A stretch of 64,000 nt of DNA from Artocarpus heterophyllus (taxonomy: Eukaryota > Streptophyta > Magnoliopsida > Rosales > Moraceae), in contig CM046347.1 in the NCBI GenBank assembly GCA_025403435.1, forward strand, positions 20,547,110-20,611,109, written 5' to 3'. The notes beneath the pieces were generated by a model that saw only the letters and a program-made list of their open reading frames with translations, ran no database searches and was not told the DNA's origin. Both the position numbers and the translations under genes were made by a program. Below, one piece after another: positions 22,711-36,260 of this stretch (within the stretch, counting starts at the first letter, position 1; each line of letters opens with the position of its first letter).

Positions 22711-25285
22711 CTTTATTTATGGCAACTTCGTTCATTTCTCCTCAGCAACTTTCTTCGCTTACTTGAGCTAGGTTTCTTTGATGCGAAGGCTGCTTCCAAG
22801 ATTAATAACTCTTTCATTCGCCACAGCCAATATGACAACAGCGTCATTCGCCTTTTTCTTCGCTTCGTCCTATTCTTTAATTGTAACATCTTTCTCTTCT
22901 TCAACTTTCTAGGCTCATGCATCCAACTCATTTGTTAGAGTGGTAAGCCTGTCATACTTGAACTCGGCCTTGTTTGCAAAAATATTATACATCTAAAAGG
23001 CCTATATTGAGTAAAATATATGATATTTGTGCAAGACAAACATTTGATTCAAAGAACAAGTTATTTGGATTTTACCTATCCAAAAAGAATTGCGGATTCA
23101 TAGCATAGCCATGCTAAGGATTTTCCCCTAACTTTGTCTCATTGATTGAGAAGTTGAAGCTCTTTGCAGCTTTCAAAGCTAACTCCTTGTCTTGTAGGAT
23201 ACTCGTATGCTTCGCATGTCAAATGTTTCTTATCGCTCTTCGATGACAACTTCTTGATCTTATGACGACTCAGCTGTAACTGTTTTTGTCTTCTTGGAGA
23301 CTGGGGGTTAAATGTTGAGAGGAGGAGGAGGAGGAAGATTTGTTGTGTCTGTTGGCTTGGAAGGTGGAGTTTTCAAGCGTTAGTGGTGCCTCTTTCACTA
23401 GGCTCATTCTTCTTCTTTTCTTCATTTTTTCCTTGGTTGATGCCTTCCTCTTTAGTGTTTATTCAAAGATAGGAGAGTGATTTTGATTGATGACATTGAG
23501 GCTTCTGCAGGCTCAATGTTTTTGTCAAATAATAGACTTATGTATTTTGATGGACCATATAGCCCTTGAAGTGTATCGCAACAAACAAAGACATAATTGA
23601 CTCGATTAGGAAAGTGAATAAGGATACATGTTAGGATTTCTCTAAATTTTCTCCAAATAGAATAAGTTCTTAATTGCTCTAATTGCGAGATTTCAGGCCA
23701 GGTCTTGTTTTCAACTGATGTCATCTTCTCAAATCTATCTTGAAATCTCTCTCCAGCCAACGGTGGGTTGTTGAGCTCAAGATCTACAAGGAAAACCAAA
23801 TTTGCAGGGATTAATAAAGTACAGAAATTGACTCACCTGAAAGACCAAAAGTAAAAGGAAAGGAAAAGTGATCAGAAAGATAGACATAGTCTTTGTTTAT
23901 GGATATAAAGAAATATTTCTCCTGCCATTGTCTATCTGCATTGACAAAGTCGGCTATAATTTTCTTTATCTTCCTATAGACAAAGTAAAATCGACCTAGG
24001 TTCTTCTTGTTTTACTTCATCCAATAGCAGGTCAAGAAGTTTGTGACCAAGAACTCCATGTCAACTTTTTCCATAAGGACTATCAATGCTAGGAGGAGTC
24101 TTATTTCATATGGCATAAGTTAGGTTATTGAGATGGAAGTAAGCGAGTACTCTAAGCATAAACTCAAGAACAGAAAGGCAAAGACCTAGCTCAAAGAATT
24201 TGTTATACATGCAAATCCAATCATCATTCTGAGTGTCCACTCATTCTTCTGAATAAGAAGGATGTATTACTACTAATTTAGGGATATGGTACTTTGCTTG
24301 GATCATGGCTCAGTCTTCATCCATAAGAACCAATTTTGGGTTTTTCTTTAAAGAATGAAAATCCTTTTGAGGAAGATTTGAATGATTGAACTTGATTGGG
24401 AGTTTGATTTCTTTGGCTTGGCTTATGGAACTAGTTGCTCTACTACAACTTTTGACACCCTCGATTTGAAAATTCTAGTCAAGCTTTGATTGTTGAAGAA
24501 TCGCCTCATCGATGTCTCTATCATCGTCACTACTCCAAGGATTGCTACTTTTACTTGAAGAAGATGAACTCAAACTAACAACAATAGGTTTCTTCGACTT
24601 TTTTGTTACAAACAAGAATTTAGAAAGGAAACTAGGGTTAGAAGGATCAAAGAAGCTTGAAGACTTGAATTTTAAAAAATATTGAGAGGATTCTTGAAAG
24701 TTTCTAACTCTGAGAAACCAAACAGCCTCAGAAACTATGAATTTTCTCAAAAAATAAGTGAAAACGGTAATAGAATATGCAAAAAAGAGGAAAAGCAAGA
24801 TTATGGAAGAAAAATCGCAAGAAAAACTAGAAAAAAGATATAATCTTGCCTCCAAAATGAATGAAAACTAGGAGAACTTAGAAAAGCTCTAAGAAAATCT
24901 TGGAAAGCTTTGAAAATGAAAAGGGAAATAAGGAAAGAGAAAGAAAGAAAAAGTCTTTTATAATGTTTGAATATTAGATGGACGACATATATTAAATCCT
25001 TGGAAAATAATCTGGCAGTTGAGATCAAGCATCTTTTTGAATTCCGCTTAAACTGAGACGTTGTCTTTTCAATCTACCATTGACGTCAGCACCACAGGGA
25101 TATTTTAAATTACGTTAGTGATATTGCGACACGTGTATAAGGATAATGACACTTGCATTGTTTTAAGGAGGAGTCATAATTATTATGTGAACATGATTTT
25201 GTGCAAAGGAAGCGATTGTTAATTAAATCAGGAGTTTATTTATTTGACGTAATCGATTGCACTCATATAGTCAATTTTATCACCT

Positions 25286-25900
25286 AAGGAGTGGGGGGCT
25301 AACTATTAGGGTATGATTTGATCAGCCCCAAATCATGGAAGAGCAAAGCCCCAGTATGGGAAGCCCGATTCATGGTTAGGACAAGTCAAGCTTAACAAGA
25401 GTGATCGATTGGAACTCATTGATACTAGTGGGTTCACCAGCTCATTGTTCATTCGATTGAAGGGCTCGATTGGCTCAATGATTTTGGATACGATAGGAAA
25501 GTCTATACTCGGTTTGATTGGAATGGATTAGTGTATGATTTATCGTTGTAAATTTACTAAATATGGGTTCTTTGGAATCGAGAGAATGGATTTGAGCTCG
25601 ACAGATACATAAGGATGCCTACTAAATCATGAAGGAGGACATGGGGTTATGGTCCGAGATTTATGCCCTATTAAAGACAGACATATGCCCCACTACTCTA
25701 AGCATTACAGGATCTACTTCTTTCACCAGATTGAAGACCATGAGCTCGTTGGAGACCTTTATAAATAGAGGTCAGGAGTTTCATTGAAGGCATCATTCTG
25801 AATTCATTTAAGCTTACATACACTCTTTAGAAATACCCACTGGTAATTCTCCCTTATTCTTTACACTTTATTCCCTTTCTAAAGAAAGAAGAAAAAAAGG
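25286..25900 (+). mobile_element. Putative 3' polypurine tract and 3' LTR of the decayed TAT-type element
   Basis: The G-rich AAGGAGTGGGGGGCTAA (about 25286-25302) is followed by TATTAGGGTATG, a plausible mutated TG-type LTR start. The next 600 bases contain a good TATA box (TTTATAAATAGAGG, near 25758-25771) and a leader-like run after it. Position downstream of the antisense gene fits the 3' LTR of the TAT-type element. The right end is not defined, and no partner LTR is in the window. Confidence 0.45.
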
Positions 25901-28900
25901 GAATGAAATGGTAAGCCATGGAGTATGGTTTGCACAAGAGATTTTTATGTAAGTTATATGTACATGCATGCATATCTCTTTTCATGAACCAAAATACTTC
26001 CTATAAATGCATCAAACCATAATAGAAGATTGAAAGCCTTGGTCTCTTCTCTGTCTATGTAGTTAGAATGAAATCAATGAAAATAGAACTACAAACTAGT
26101 TTTTTTAAAATTAGGGGAAAACACACACACATGGACACAAATGAGGGAGGAAAAACCCTATAATCGTCATTGATTTGAGTAACAACAGATGACATATGTA
26201 TTGAAGCAAGCATAGCCACTGCATAAAAGGAAAGTCTGGTTTTGTTTCAAGTGAAATGGTGGAGAAAAAATTAGGGGTTTGTAAGTTATTTGATTTGGGT
26301 GTAGTTAACTCAACAAATTTGTAGAATAATATAATTTACAGACATCAAACAACTACCTAAAACCCCAACTAGCAATAATTTATTAAACCAATCTAGGAGC
26401 CCAAAATGAACAAGAACAATAATTTAAGTTTACGAGGTTTGTTGTAGTTTAATCCGACGACAGATGCGACTGTATCTTTTAGATGGGTTGCGAGTTGTTG
26501 GCATGGTATAACAGGAAGAGAAAGAGGAATAAGAGGAACTTTTTTCATATTAGCTTTCTTTAAGATCAAAGTTGGCTTGAGTCTTCAATCAAACAAAACC
26601 AAACATTGGAAAATTACTTGTGCAAAAGAAATCAAGTTAAGTCAAATGTTGAAAAGATAATCTATAAAATATAGATGATGGCATAGAAAAAAAAATGTGT
26701 TGTGAAGTCTAAAATGAAGGCAGTAGAAGTTCGAGAGAACGAGAAAGAGCATTCAATTTTGAGAGGCTAGAAAACCTTGAGCAAAGATAAAAAAGCGCAA
26801 ATCTAAATAGGGGAGTGGACTGAGAAGATAAAGGAACATAAGAGATGGTGAAGGAAAGAGAAGAACCAGCCATGAGAGAATGGGTTGAAGGAATGCAAGA
26901 GGAAAACAAAAAAAGAAAAGAAACGAAAAGAAAAGAAAAGAAAAACAATAAGAAAAAAGGGAAAACGGGAAACAAAATACCCTTAAGAAAACTTTAAGGA
27001 GAAAATATAGGTAACAAATACATTTTTTCCAATGAAGTTTTCTTATTAAAAAATGGGAGAATGAGGGAAATAGACCATTTTATAGAGGAATAAAAATTAA
27101 TAGCCTAAATTTAAAACAAAGTTAATAAATCGGCTAAAAAAACATAAATGCACATTTATTAACTAGTTAAATTACAAAAAAAAAACCCCACATTAATTAT
27201 TGACAATTAAAATTATAAAAACTATCAATTTTCCTTTCTCTCTCTTTCCCTTATCTCCTCTGAGTACACGTCCCCCTTTATCCTCTGATTTTCTCGATAA
27301 GGCTTTCTCACTAGAGCCTAAGCCATTGCATCGAGATCATACCTTTTGCGAAGGTTTGACCTTCTACAAAGGTGCGACCTCCGTGAAACTATAAGGCCAA
27401 AATCATGAAGTTGCCTAAGTAGTTGTTGGAGTCGCACAGGGAGTCGTCTGTGGCAAGAGTTGCGCCTGCTAGAGTTGTGCAAGGAGTTGGGAGAAGCTAC
27501 CGGAGTTGCAGAGGGAGGCATCGGAGTTGCGGACAAAGGCATCGGAGTCGTGTGAGCTCTAGCGGAGGGAAGGCCGAAGTTGAGAGGGAGGCGCTATTGT
27601 GGATGAAGGAGTTGGATTCGTCGTTGGATTCACTCGAGGTTGTTGGAGTCATGGCGGGAGAGAGAAAGTGGATCTCGGGTGTTTTTTTGGAAAGAGATGA
27701 AGAAGATAAAGGTAAAATTAAGAATTTTAGTGTTTTAAAAAAGGACAAAATTACAAAAATGCTATATACTTTAATATTATTAAAGTTGTGTTATTTACTT
27801 ACATTAAGTTTGAAAAGTGTGCTATTTGGCACAAAAAATGTTGCCTCAAATATACTTGGTACTCTTTTTATATAGGAATATGCTAAAAAAAAATTAACTT
27901 ACTAAACAAAAACATTATAGGGTATTCAGATAAATGTAATTTTTTTCAACTCAATTATTATGTCATAAAATGTTAAAAGTTCTTATACTACAATCTTGAA
28001 GCCTGTCCCACAAGAACATGTCCGCATGTTCCTCAGGGACATGTCCTATGTCCCGTTAGGACATGTTCATATGTCTAGTTGGGACATCTTTAGTGTTCCT
28101 TGGGAACATGTCGTGGGGATATGTCTGCATATCCTAAAAGGAGATTTTTTGGTGTCCTTTTGAAATATTTTTAGGTGTCCTTCTGGCACATGTCTATTGC
28201 CATCGATGCCGCTCTCTTTCCTTCTCTTTCCTTGCCATCATCGGCTCGTCTCTAACATCTAACATCGGCGACGTCACCAACGACTGCTACATCCTAACAA
28301 AGCCAAAAAAAAAAAAAAAAACACAACGCAACAAAAATTATTCAAAAGACAAAATAGAAAAACTAAACAGAAAAAAAAGAATGACTCTGCACTCCACCGC
28401 TAGCCATTATGCATCCATCGTCATTTATGCACGGTCGGCCATTGCCACACGTCAGCCTATACCGCCTGGCCCACTAACCTCAGAATCTGACGATCTACAG
28501 CGAGTCGTCGACGGTTTCACCAAAATCATCCTCAAGACTTTCTATCTCCCTCTAAGAGCAGTTGCGACCTTCGATCTCCATCTTTGAGCTATCGCGATCT
28601 TCGATCCACCTCCTGGACTCGGTGTGACTTTGATTGATCTCTTAGACATCGATGCCGGTTTCAATCTTCCTCCCCGCGCCACAGATTCAGCCATTGAGAA
28701 TAAGAGAAAAAGACTAGAAACAGAGAATGAAATAGAGAGACAGAAACCTTCAAGGGGCAATGATGATTACAACAGTCTGGTGCTCAAAATTCGAGCAGGA
28801 TTTCTTTAGCAAGGAAGCCAGCGACAGAGAACATTAATGGTGTCAAGATTTTTTTTAAGGGGTTGGTTAGAGAAACTTTTCAAACGAGAGAGAAAAAAAA

Positions 28901-29590
28901 AAGAGAGATTTAGGAAAATTTGTGGCTTGACATTTTGAATTTTTCTTTTTTGTGGCATAAAAAAAAAATTCTGACTAAAAAGTGCGGCAGTATATGCAAT
29001 TTTCTCAAAAATCATTGTGTTAAAACAAAACACTTGTTTATGAAAAACATTTGAAACTGAAATGGAGAAGTAGAATGAGCCTTCGCTTATCTCAAAAAAT
29101 GGGCTGGAAACGAGTATAGATATGGGCCGCTACAGAATCAGGCTAAAGGCTTACTCGTTAACGGAACATTCCGTGGCAGCATGTGACTGGAGATAATCAT
29201 CCGTCCACGTACTCCACAACCGCAGCTGAATTTACCCATTTTGCAGACGCAACACCACGTCAGGACTCCGACACGAATAAAGCAGAGTGCCAATCATCTC
29301 CATTCGATTTTACACAACCTTCCTCCTCTTTTATAAACTCCTTCAGACAACATGCCCCACGTTAGCCTAACAAGCCATTCATAACTCGCCACGTATATTT
29401 CAGCAAGCAAATGACCCCTGTCCGTAGTCTTAAGCAGCACGGAATCCCTGGTATATCGGTAATTCCAGTATAAGACGAAGGTCAAATGTTTTGCTCCAAT
29501 TATCCAAAACGCGATTTCTCTGCTTAATTTCTTTATTATTATTATTATCCATTTTTTAATAAAACTCAAACAAGAAAAGAGTCGACGAGT
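25901..29590. other. Intergenic DNA
   Basis: No gene recognised. Frames at 26709-26975 (minus) and 27423-27875 (plus) are low-complexity or lack any known domain. The block 27200-27700 is more GC-rich than its surroundings and might be a captured gene fragment, but I cannot name it. Confidence 0.4.
28005..28195. repeat. Degenerate GGACATGTCC-type palindromic repeat
   Basis: The words GGGACATGTCC, GGACATGTTC, GGGAACATGTCG, GGGATATGTCTG and GCACATGTCT recur about every 20-30 bases. Most are near-palindromes around ACATGT. Confidence 0.55.
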
Positions 29591-29605
29591 TTTGTGTAAT
29601 GTGTA

Positions 29606-30148
29606 CTGTATAAAGTGCTTTGCTTTGTGTCAACGGACGCCAAAAGATATTCAAATACAGCCCAATTTCTCATGGTTTTAGAGAGAGAGGGAGAATAGAG
29701 AGAGAAACTTCATTCCATATATATTTATCTATTAATTTTTATTTTAGTTGCAGAGAAAGTGCTTGTGTGCTCTTATATTATTGTATTATTATAATAATTT
29801 CATGGTAGTAGTACTACTTCTCTCACCTCCAATTATTTTCTACCGTTTTAATTCTCTTCCTTCTTGAGAAAAAAAAAAAAAAAACCTAGAAAAAAAAAAG
29901 AGAGAGAAAGAAGAACGGAAATTACAAACAATTTTTCATTCTCTTTCTTCTCTGGTTTCCCGGCGATAGTGGAGGAAGTAGAAGAGTGGAAGAAATAAAT
30001 TCCTCTGCTTCTACGAAACTCTCTCTCTCTATTTCTATTTCCACAATTTTCCTTGATCAAGACAAAAGCCTGTTGATTTGATTGAGTTTCTGTTCAATCA
30101 CCCATTTCTAATGAACTCTCTCTAACTTATTTCTCCTCTTCCTATTAG
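29606..30148 (+). promoter_or_regulatory. Core promoter and first untranslated exon of the Mei2-like gene (inferred)
   Basis: A TATA-like CTGTATAAAGTG (29607-29618) precedes GA-rich and then CT-rich leader DNA (29680-30148), typical of a plant 5' UTR. The leader ends CCTATTAG before GTACTTTC, a plausible splice donor. There is no open frame joined to the downstream coding sequence. Transcription start and exon limits are guesses from composition. Confidence 0.4.
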
Positions 30149-31141
30149 GTACTTTCTCTCTCTGTTTCTGTTTCTCAATTCTTTGAGCTTGAATGCTTTT
30201 TTTTTTTTTTACTTGGTTTTGATTTTTTTTTTTTTGGGTATGATTGCTTGATTATTGCATGTGGGGTTTTTATATATTTTTTTTTTGTGATTTTGTTTAC
30301 TATTGAGGTGAAATAGCAAATAAGTCTTCGAGTGTTTTGGGGGTTTTGGACTTGGTAACTGTTTTCTGGGCATGAAGCAAGAAAGTAACAGTTTTTTTAG
30401 GGCAGAACAGTGTTGACCTGGGTAATTTTTTGCATGAGCTCTTGAGTCCTTAGGCTGCATTTCCCCACTGTTGTTGTTGTTTTTTTTTTTTTAAAATTTT
30501 TTCTTTGTATAATTATTTTGACATGTCACATGGGTTTTGCATGATTTTATCTATCTTAGCTAAATTTCTTGTCTTGGGCATTAAATCAAACTATATCCAG
30601 CTCATCAGTAGGCTATTGAAGTGTTTGGCGGCTTTGATATTCCTTTTGTCACTAGAGATTGCAAGTGTTCAATAATTGTGGTAACTTTTGGTGGATGTTT
30701 GTACGGTTGACCTGGTTATGTGACCCTCTTGAGCTTGATTTCAAACATATACGTACACTTTCCCTTTGAGATCACTTTTATTTATTTATTTGTTTGTTTG
30801 TTTATTTTTATATCCATCTTCTTGTGTGCATTAAAAATATGTGCCTTGTTGCTGCCTTTTTTTTTAGTTACCAAGTTTAATTTTCTGCATTGATTGCTAT
30901 TCATTTGTTTTATGTCGATGATCATTGCTTAAAAGGCACGTGTTTGAACTCTATAATGCTTTTGCTTGATTCTTGTTAATTTCTTCAAGACATCTCTAAT
31001 GGTAAGAGAAACTTAATTACTAAGTTTTTAACTCCCTATGTGGGCGTCTTGAATAGGGTTAGCAATCTTTTCGTACATCTCATTGTCTTGTCATGGCGTA
31101 ACTTGAGTCGTTAAGCTCTTTCACTTCCCGTGTGTTGGCAG
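30149..31141 (+). other. 5'-UTR intron of the Mei2-like gene (inferred)
   Basis: T-rich DNA between a GTACTT donor and a GTTGGCAG acceptor, 17 bases upstream of the start codon at 31158. Leader introns are common in this plant gene family. Confidence 0.45.
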
Positions 31142-31157
31142 AAAGTTGTTAATCAAC

Positions 31158-34100
31158 ATGGAGAAGGATTCTGAAGATTCGATATCAAGTCACAGTGAAG
31201 GTTTTCTCTTTTGTCGTGAATTTATTGATGTAGCGTTACACACCCCTTGTACATATTTATTTGTTAATGAGTCCTTGATAAGCCATTCGCAATTGTGTGT
31301 AGGTCCATCGGAAATTCCATCAGTTAGTTTTCCTAGAAAGATGGGAAGCAACTTGTGGGGGATCTTACGCGAAACTGATTCCTATCATGCACCAAATGAT
31401 GCCAGCTTGTTTTCTAGCTCATTGCCTGTCCTTCCACATGAGAAATGTATATCAGCCTTTATTTGTTTTATCTTTTCCTACAACATATTATGGTTCCTTA
31501 TCTGTAATATTTGCTATATTAAGATTTGTCTTGTGGGCTTGCAGTGAATTTCACTGACTTGGGGAATCGTGGTAAGTCAATTGATGATGGCCTGCCTAAT
31601 TTAAATAAGGTGGACCAAGGAAAAGGTGAAAAAGATCCCCTTGAAGATGTTGAACCAAATGAAATTGGAAACATGCTTCCTGATGATGAAGATGACCTTT
31701 TAGCTGGTTTAACCGATGATTTTGATCTGAGTGGATTGCCTAGTCAACTTGAGGACATGGAAGATTATGATTTTTTTGGCAGTGGGGGGGGAATTGAAAT
31801 GGATTTAGAATCCCAAGAGAGCCTTAGCATGGGTGTGTCCAAAATGAGCATTACTGATGGGATGATCTCAAACGGATTGAATTCTTATGCGCTGCCAAAT
31901 GGTGTGGGAACAGTGGCTGGGGAACACCCATATGGGGAGCATCCATCAAGAACCTTGTTTGTTCGAAACATTAATAGCAATGTTGAGGACTCTGAATTGA
32001 GATCTCTATTTGAGGTATTTCACATGGCTGTTACCTTGATATTCTCTTGCTTTCATTGTGATTTTCTTTTATTTTCCAAAGTTCGGTTGACATGTATATG
32101 TGTTTTCAAAAATTTTTAGTTGGTGATTTTCTGTCCTTTTTTTTGTGCAATGTGCCTTGTGAATATGTGAATAAACAATTTTCACATTCCTTTCTGTTCT
32201 TTTTATTGCTTATTGATAATGGAATCCTCCCTATTCGTGGTAGCAATATGGAGATATCAGAACTTTATATACTGCATGCAAGCATAGAGGCTTTGTGATG
32301 ATATCTTACTATGATATACGAGCTGCTCGTACTGCAATGCGTGCATTACAGAATAAACCTTTGAGACGAAGGAAACTGGACATTCATTTTTCAATTCCCA
32401 AGGTTTGAACGATAATGCCTTCATGTGATTCTGTTTGAAAGGGTTACTTACTCATTCTGGCATCAAATATAATACAAGCTCTTTCTCTGCTAAAATTTCA
32501 GGATAACCCATCAGAGAAGGATATTAACCAGGGAACTCTAGTAGTGTTCAATTTGGATGCTTCAGTATCAAATGACGACCTTCGGCAAATATTTGGGGCT
32601 TATGGGGAGGTCAAAGAGGTATCAGTTTTATAGTTGCTAGTCCGTGTCGCCTGTGCACACTTACACGCAGAGATAAATATATTTGAGCTTTTAGGAATAT
32701 ATGAATTTGTTACTTTGTTAATTATGAGTTGTGATTGTTCTCATATGCAAATGCAGATTAGAGAAACACCACACAAGAGACATCATAAATTCATAGAATT
32801 TTATGATGTTCGAGCTGCAGAAGCTGCCCTCCGAGCACTGAATAGGAGTGACATAGCTGGAAAACGTATAAAACTTGAACCAAGCCGCCCTGGTGGGGCA
32901 CGTCGAAAGTATGCTTTACTCTCTCTTTGTGTTTTTTTGTGTTGGCAATTCAAATTGCCGGGTCTTTTGGTCTATTAAGCTGATGACAATCTGTGGGAGA
33001 ATAGCAAGAATTTTTTTCTGTCTCATGTTGTGAGTATGATGATCTAGATTGGTAACTAGAGGGCTTTGTTTGTAAACTTCCTCTGACAAAAGCTGTGTAG
33101 AAAATTTCGTCTGAGTAGTTGCTGGGATCATATTGCCTCGTCTCTCTATAGCATTCTCTGACTTTTGGAATTGCAGGCTCTTCCCATTTGGGAACTTTGC
33201 AACTCTAGCTGCAATAGTTTTGGTCAACGTTTGTATCACTCTAATTTACCAGTTCCCTGTGAATCACACCTGGATTTAGCTCGTCTTGTATCGTGAATCT
33301 ACCATTTGATTGTTGATTAATCTGGTGTACAAACTGTAATTTTATTGTTCTTTTTTTTAGCTTGATGCAACAACTGAGTCAAGAGCTTGAACAAGATGAA
33401 GCTAGAAGTTTCCGACCTCAAGGGGGCTCATCAGTGGCCAACTCTCCTCCAGGTATATCCCATCTGTACTTGTTTGATCTCAGGCCTCTATTTTTATTTG
33501 TGCTTATCTCCAATGAATGGCAAATTATGATCTGAAATAGATTCGATCGCTGTAGGTAACTGGCATTTTGGCAGTCCAGTTGAACATAATCCCATGCATG
33601 GGTTTAGTAATTCTCCTGGCCTGGGAGGTCTCAGCCCTGTAAGTAGCAACCACTTGACTGGGTTAGCTTCAATTCTCCCACCTCATCTCTCTAACTCCCC
33701 AAAGATTGCACCTATTGGCAAGGACCAGGGAAGATTTAACCCTGCAAATCAGGTATATAACACCATCAGCTCAACACAAGCAACAGCCTTTGCTGATCAG
33801 AAATTGAGCACGAGTCCTGGACCCATTTCATTTGGCGAATCAAAGTCCAATTCGTCTGCTATTGGAACGTTGTCTGGTCCGCAGTTTCTTTGGGGAAGTC
33901 CAACCACTTATCCCGAGCGATCAAATTCTTCTGCCTGGCCAACATCATCTATGGGGCGCCCTTTCGCATCTAGTGGACAAGGACTGGGCTATCCATACTC
34001 TAGTCATCATGGCTCTCTCATTGGGTCATCTCATCATCATCATGTGGGATCTGCTCCATCTAATGTGCCTCTCGAGAGGCATTTTGGATTCTTCCCAGAG

Positions 34101-35832
34101 TCTCCAGAAACATCTTTCCTGAATCCAGTTTTTGGAGGTGTTGGTTTAAATAGAAACAATGGGAACTACATGGTGAATATTGGTGGTCATTCTTCCTTAA
34201 GTACTGGTGTTGGTCTTCCCGGAAATATTACTGAAAATGGTTCACCAAGCTTCAGAATGCTTTCTTTGCCAAAACCCGGTTCAGTTTTCCTTGGGAATGG
34301 TTCTTTTGCAGTATCACCGGCAACCAGTGTTGAGGGCTTGGCTGAACGCAGCCGAAGTCGCCGAGTTGAGAATAGTGGAAATTTGGATAGCAAGAAGCAG
34401 TATCAGCTTGATATAGATAAGATTATCAGTGGGGAGGATGCTAGGACCACTTTAATGATAAAAAATATCCCTAATAAGTAAGTACATTTTTCGCACATTG
34501 CCTTTAAAACATATCGTTGTTAAGTTTTGTTCAAGGTGTTTAAAGAAATATGCCTTCATATTTAAACTTGTTTTTCTCTTTTCATCTTATTAGGTACACT
34601 TCAAAGATGTTGTTGGCTGCTATTGATGAAAATCATCAGGGCACTTATGATTTTTTGTACTTGCCAATTGATTTCAAGGTAATTTATTTTTATTACAAAC
34701 TTTAATATTTTCCTCTGTAACTCTTAATCGTAACTATTCTTGTCTAAATGGCCTCACGCTGAGATCAAGGCTTAGTTGAGCCAAGTTTTAGGGACTTTTT
34801 TAGATTACTAATGAAAAAAAAAAAAGAGAATTATTTTTTTTTGGTCACTGCCACGTCAATATTAACTAGTAATTATAGAATGTAACTCTTGGCAATTACT
34901 ATTATTACTAAAAGAATCTGACACGTCACTAACTTAAAAGAAGATAATCAAAACTATTGCTCGCCCTGACATATTTTTATTTTTTTAGTGCTACCAAAAA
35001 AAAAAAAAAGTTTTATGATTTTCTCAAACTGGATTTTTGCTGATGGTTTTACTCCTATTCTCCTACTTGCAGAATAAGTGCAATGTGGGTTATGCCTTCA
35101 TCAATATGGTGTCTCCTTCTAGCATTATACCCTTCTACAAGGTTAGTTTTGGTCCCATTCTGGCCGTCTCATTTGTTAAAAAGTTCACAGAAATCCTTAA
35201 AACAAAAAATTTTCATCTGCTGCAGTAAAGTAACCTGTTTAAGCCTTCTGGAAACTATGAACCACCAAATTTTGCAGGCATTTAATGGCAAAAAGTGGGA
35301 GAAGTTTAATAGTGAAAAGGTTGCATCATTGGCATATGCTCGAATCCAGGGTAAGGCTGCACTTGTAACACACTTCCAAAATTCAAGCCTCATGAATGAA
35401 GACAAGCGATGTCGGCCGATTCTCTTTCACTCAGAGGGCCAAGAGACCGGTGATCAGGTAATATGTCTTGATTCATCTCTTTCCATTTTGCTTTTCTGGA
35501 TGTTTTCTTTCAATTGCTTAGTTTGTTTTCTGGTCGTCTGGACTAAGTATTGGAAGGCTATGTTGTTCCCTGCTATGCTTGTTGGTATTCTATTACTGTT
35601 TCCACTAATAAGCAAGGCTTTCCAATTCATGAAGGGTTTATTAGGAGTTATTCTTTCTTGTAGTTGTCGTCTATTAGAGACCCTATTGACCCTATCTACA
35701 TGGTTGCTAATCCTCCAGGAACCTTTCATTTCTAGCAATTTGAACATATGCATCCGTCAGCCAGATGGGTCTTACATAGGGGACCCACTTGACAGTCCAA
35801 AGGAAAGTTTGGAAGAAAAGGCAGAGAATTAA
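31158..35832 (+). CDS. ML5: Mei2-like RNA-binding protein (ML2/ML5 type)
   Basis: Twelve coding exons join in frame with GT-AG sites: 31158-31200, 31303-31446, 31545-32014, 32244-32402, 32502-32618, 32757-32908, 33361-33452, 33556-34477, 34594-34678, 35073-35141, 35278-35457 and 35719-35832. They give 848 residues, the usual family length. RRM1 (about 197-270, SRTLFVRNINSNVEDSEL) and RRM2 (about 283-354, GTLVVFNLD) are followed by a long Ser/Gly/Pro-rich linker with a His run. The C-terminal Mei2-specific RRM3 (from about 688, TTLMIKNIPNKYTSKMLLAA) is intact. The N-terminal LWGILRETD...DASLFSSSLPVLPHEK and the linker's VGSAPSNVPLERHFGF fit the ML2/ML5 branch better than ML1/ML4; the exact orthologue is inferred. 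Family members bind RNA and act in meiosis and vegetative growth. The ATG at 31158 is chosen because the exon before it is non-coding. Confidence 0.95.
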
Positions 35833-36260
35833 CAACGTACCAATTATCCTACTCTTAGCCTTTTGAAATGGGGACAAGGTTGCTAACTATTTCATAGGTA
35901 TGTAAGTGTAAATTGTAGAGGAGAAGCCGATGAATTGCGACATCAGTGTTCGTACCATGGTGGTGTCCACTTTTTTAAGTTATGGATACTTCACAAGAAT
36001 TGCAGGGGAAGGAAGAGGCAGAGAGCATTTTGTTGTTGTGTAGAGTAAGTAACAAATTGATATTCAACCAGAGGGAGAAGAATAAGGTGAAGCATATTGC
36101 TGAAATTGTGAAGTCTCTCTGCGGCCATGTGCATTACTCGCCGGTTTGTGCAGGATCTCTCCTTTGGAGTTTTATCTCTTTCTAATGTCCTTTTTGTACT
36201 TCTGGGTCTTTGAAATCCATTTGCAAATATTTCTACGTGTCAATATCAATAATTTATGGT
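35833..36260 (+). other. 3' UTR of the Mei2-like gene (inferred)
   Basis: This is T-rich trailing sequence after the TAA, with AATAATTTATGG near 36249 as a possible polyadenylation signal. A short open frame at 35982-36185 has no recognisable domain. Confidence 0.45.

Larger units (their letters stand above)
15600..24860 (-). pseudogene. Antisense gene of the decayed TAT-type element (putative gypsy-type transposon domain), interrupted
   Basis: On the minus strand, from about 24855 downwards, a broken reading runs leftwards through 22716 and, after removal of the insertion at 15865-22710, continues at 15859-15600. It starts with a Ser-rich/acidic segment, then shows WICMYNKFFELGLCLSVLEF followed by MLRVLAYFHLNNLTYAI. 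I recognise this as the pattern of the plant 'putative gypsy type transposon' domain. Next come a segment with LNNPPLAGERFQDRFEKM (frame 23799-23452), a Lys/Glu-rich coiled-coil-like stretch (22940-22720) and an acidic tail with KLEDLIALEVDFKEDEPKEE (about 15780-15700). Many stops interrupt it. An antisense gene downstream of pol is known in TAT-lineage elements such as Grande, and the position between integrase and 3' LTR fits. The family name is inferred by eye. Confidence 0.55.

Noticed and set aside
26709..27875. Possible genes in the GC-richer intergenic block
   Set aside because: The frames are low-complexity (Phe/Leu/Ser-rich) or lack domains, and overlap on both strands without a better candidate.
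35982..36185. Separate small gene after the Mei2-like gene
   Set aside because: It lies in the probable 3' UTR and has no domain.
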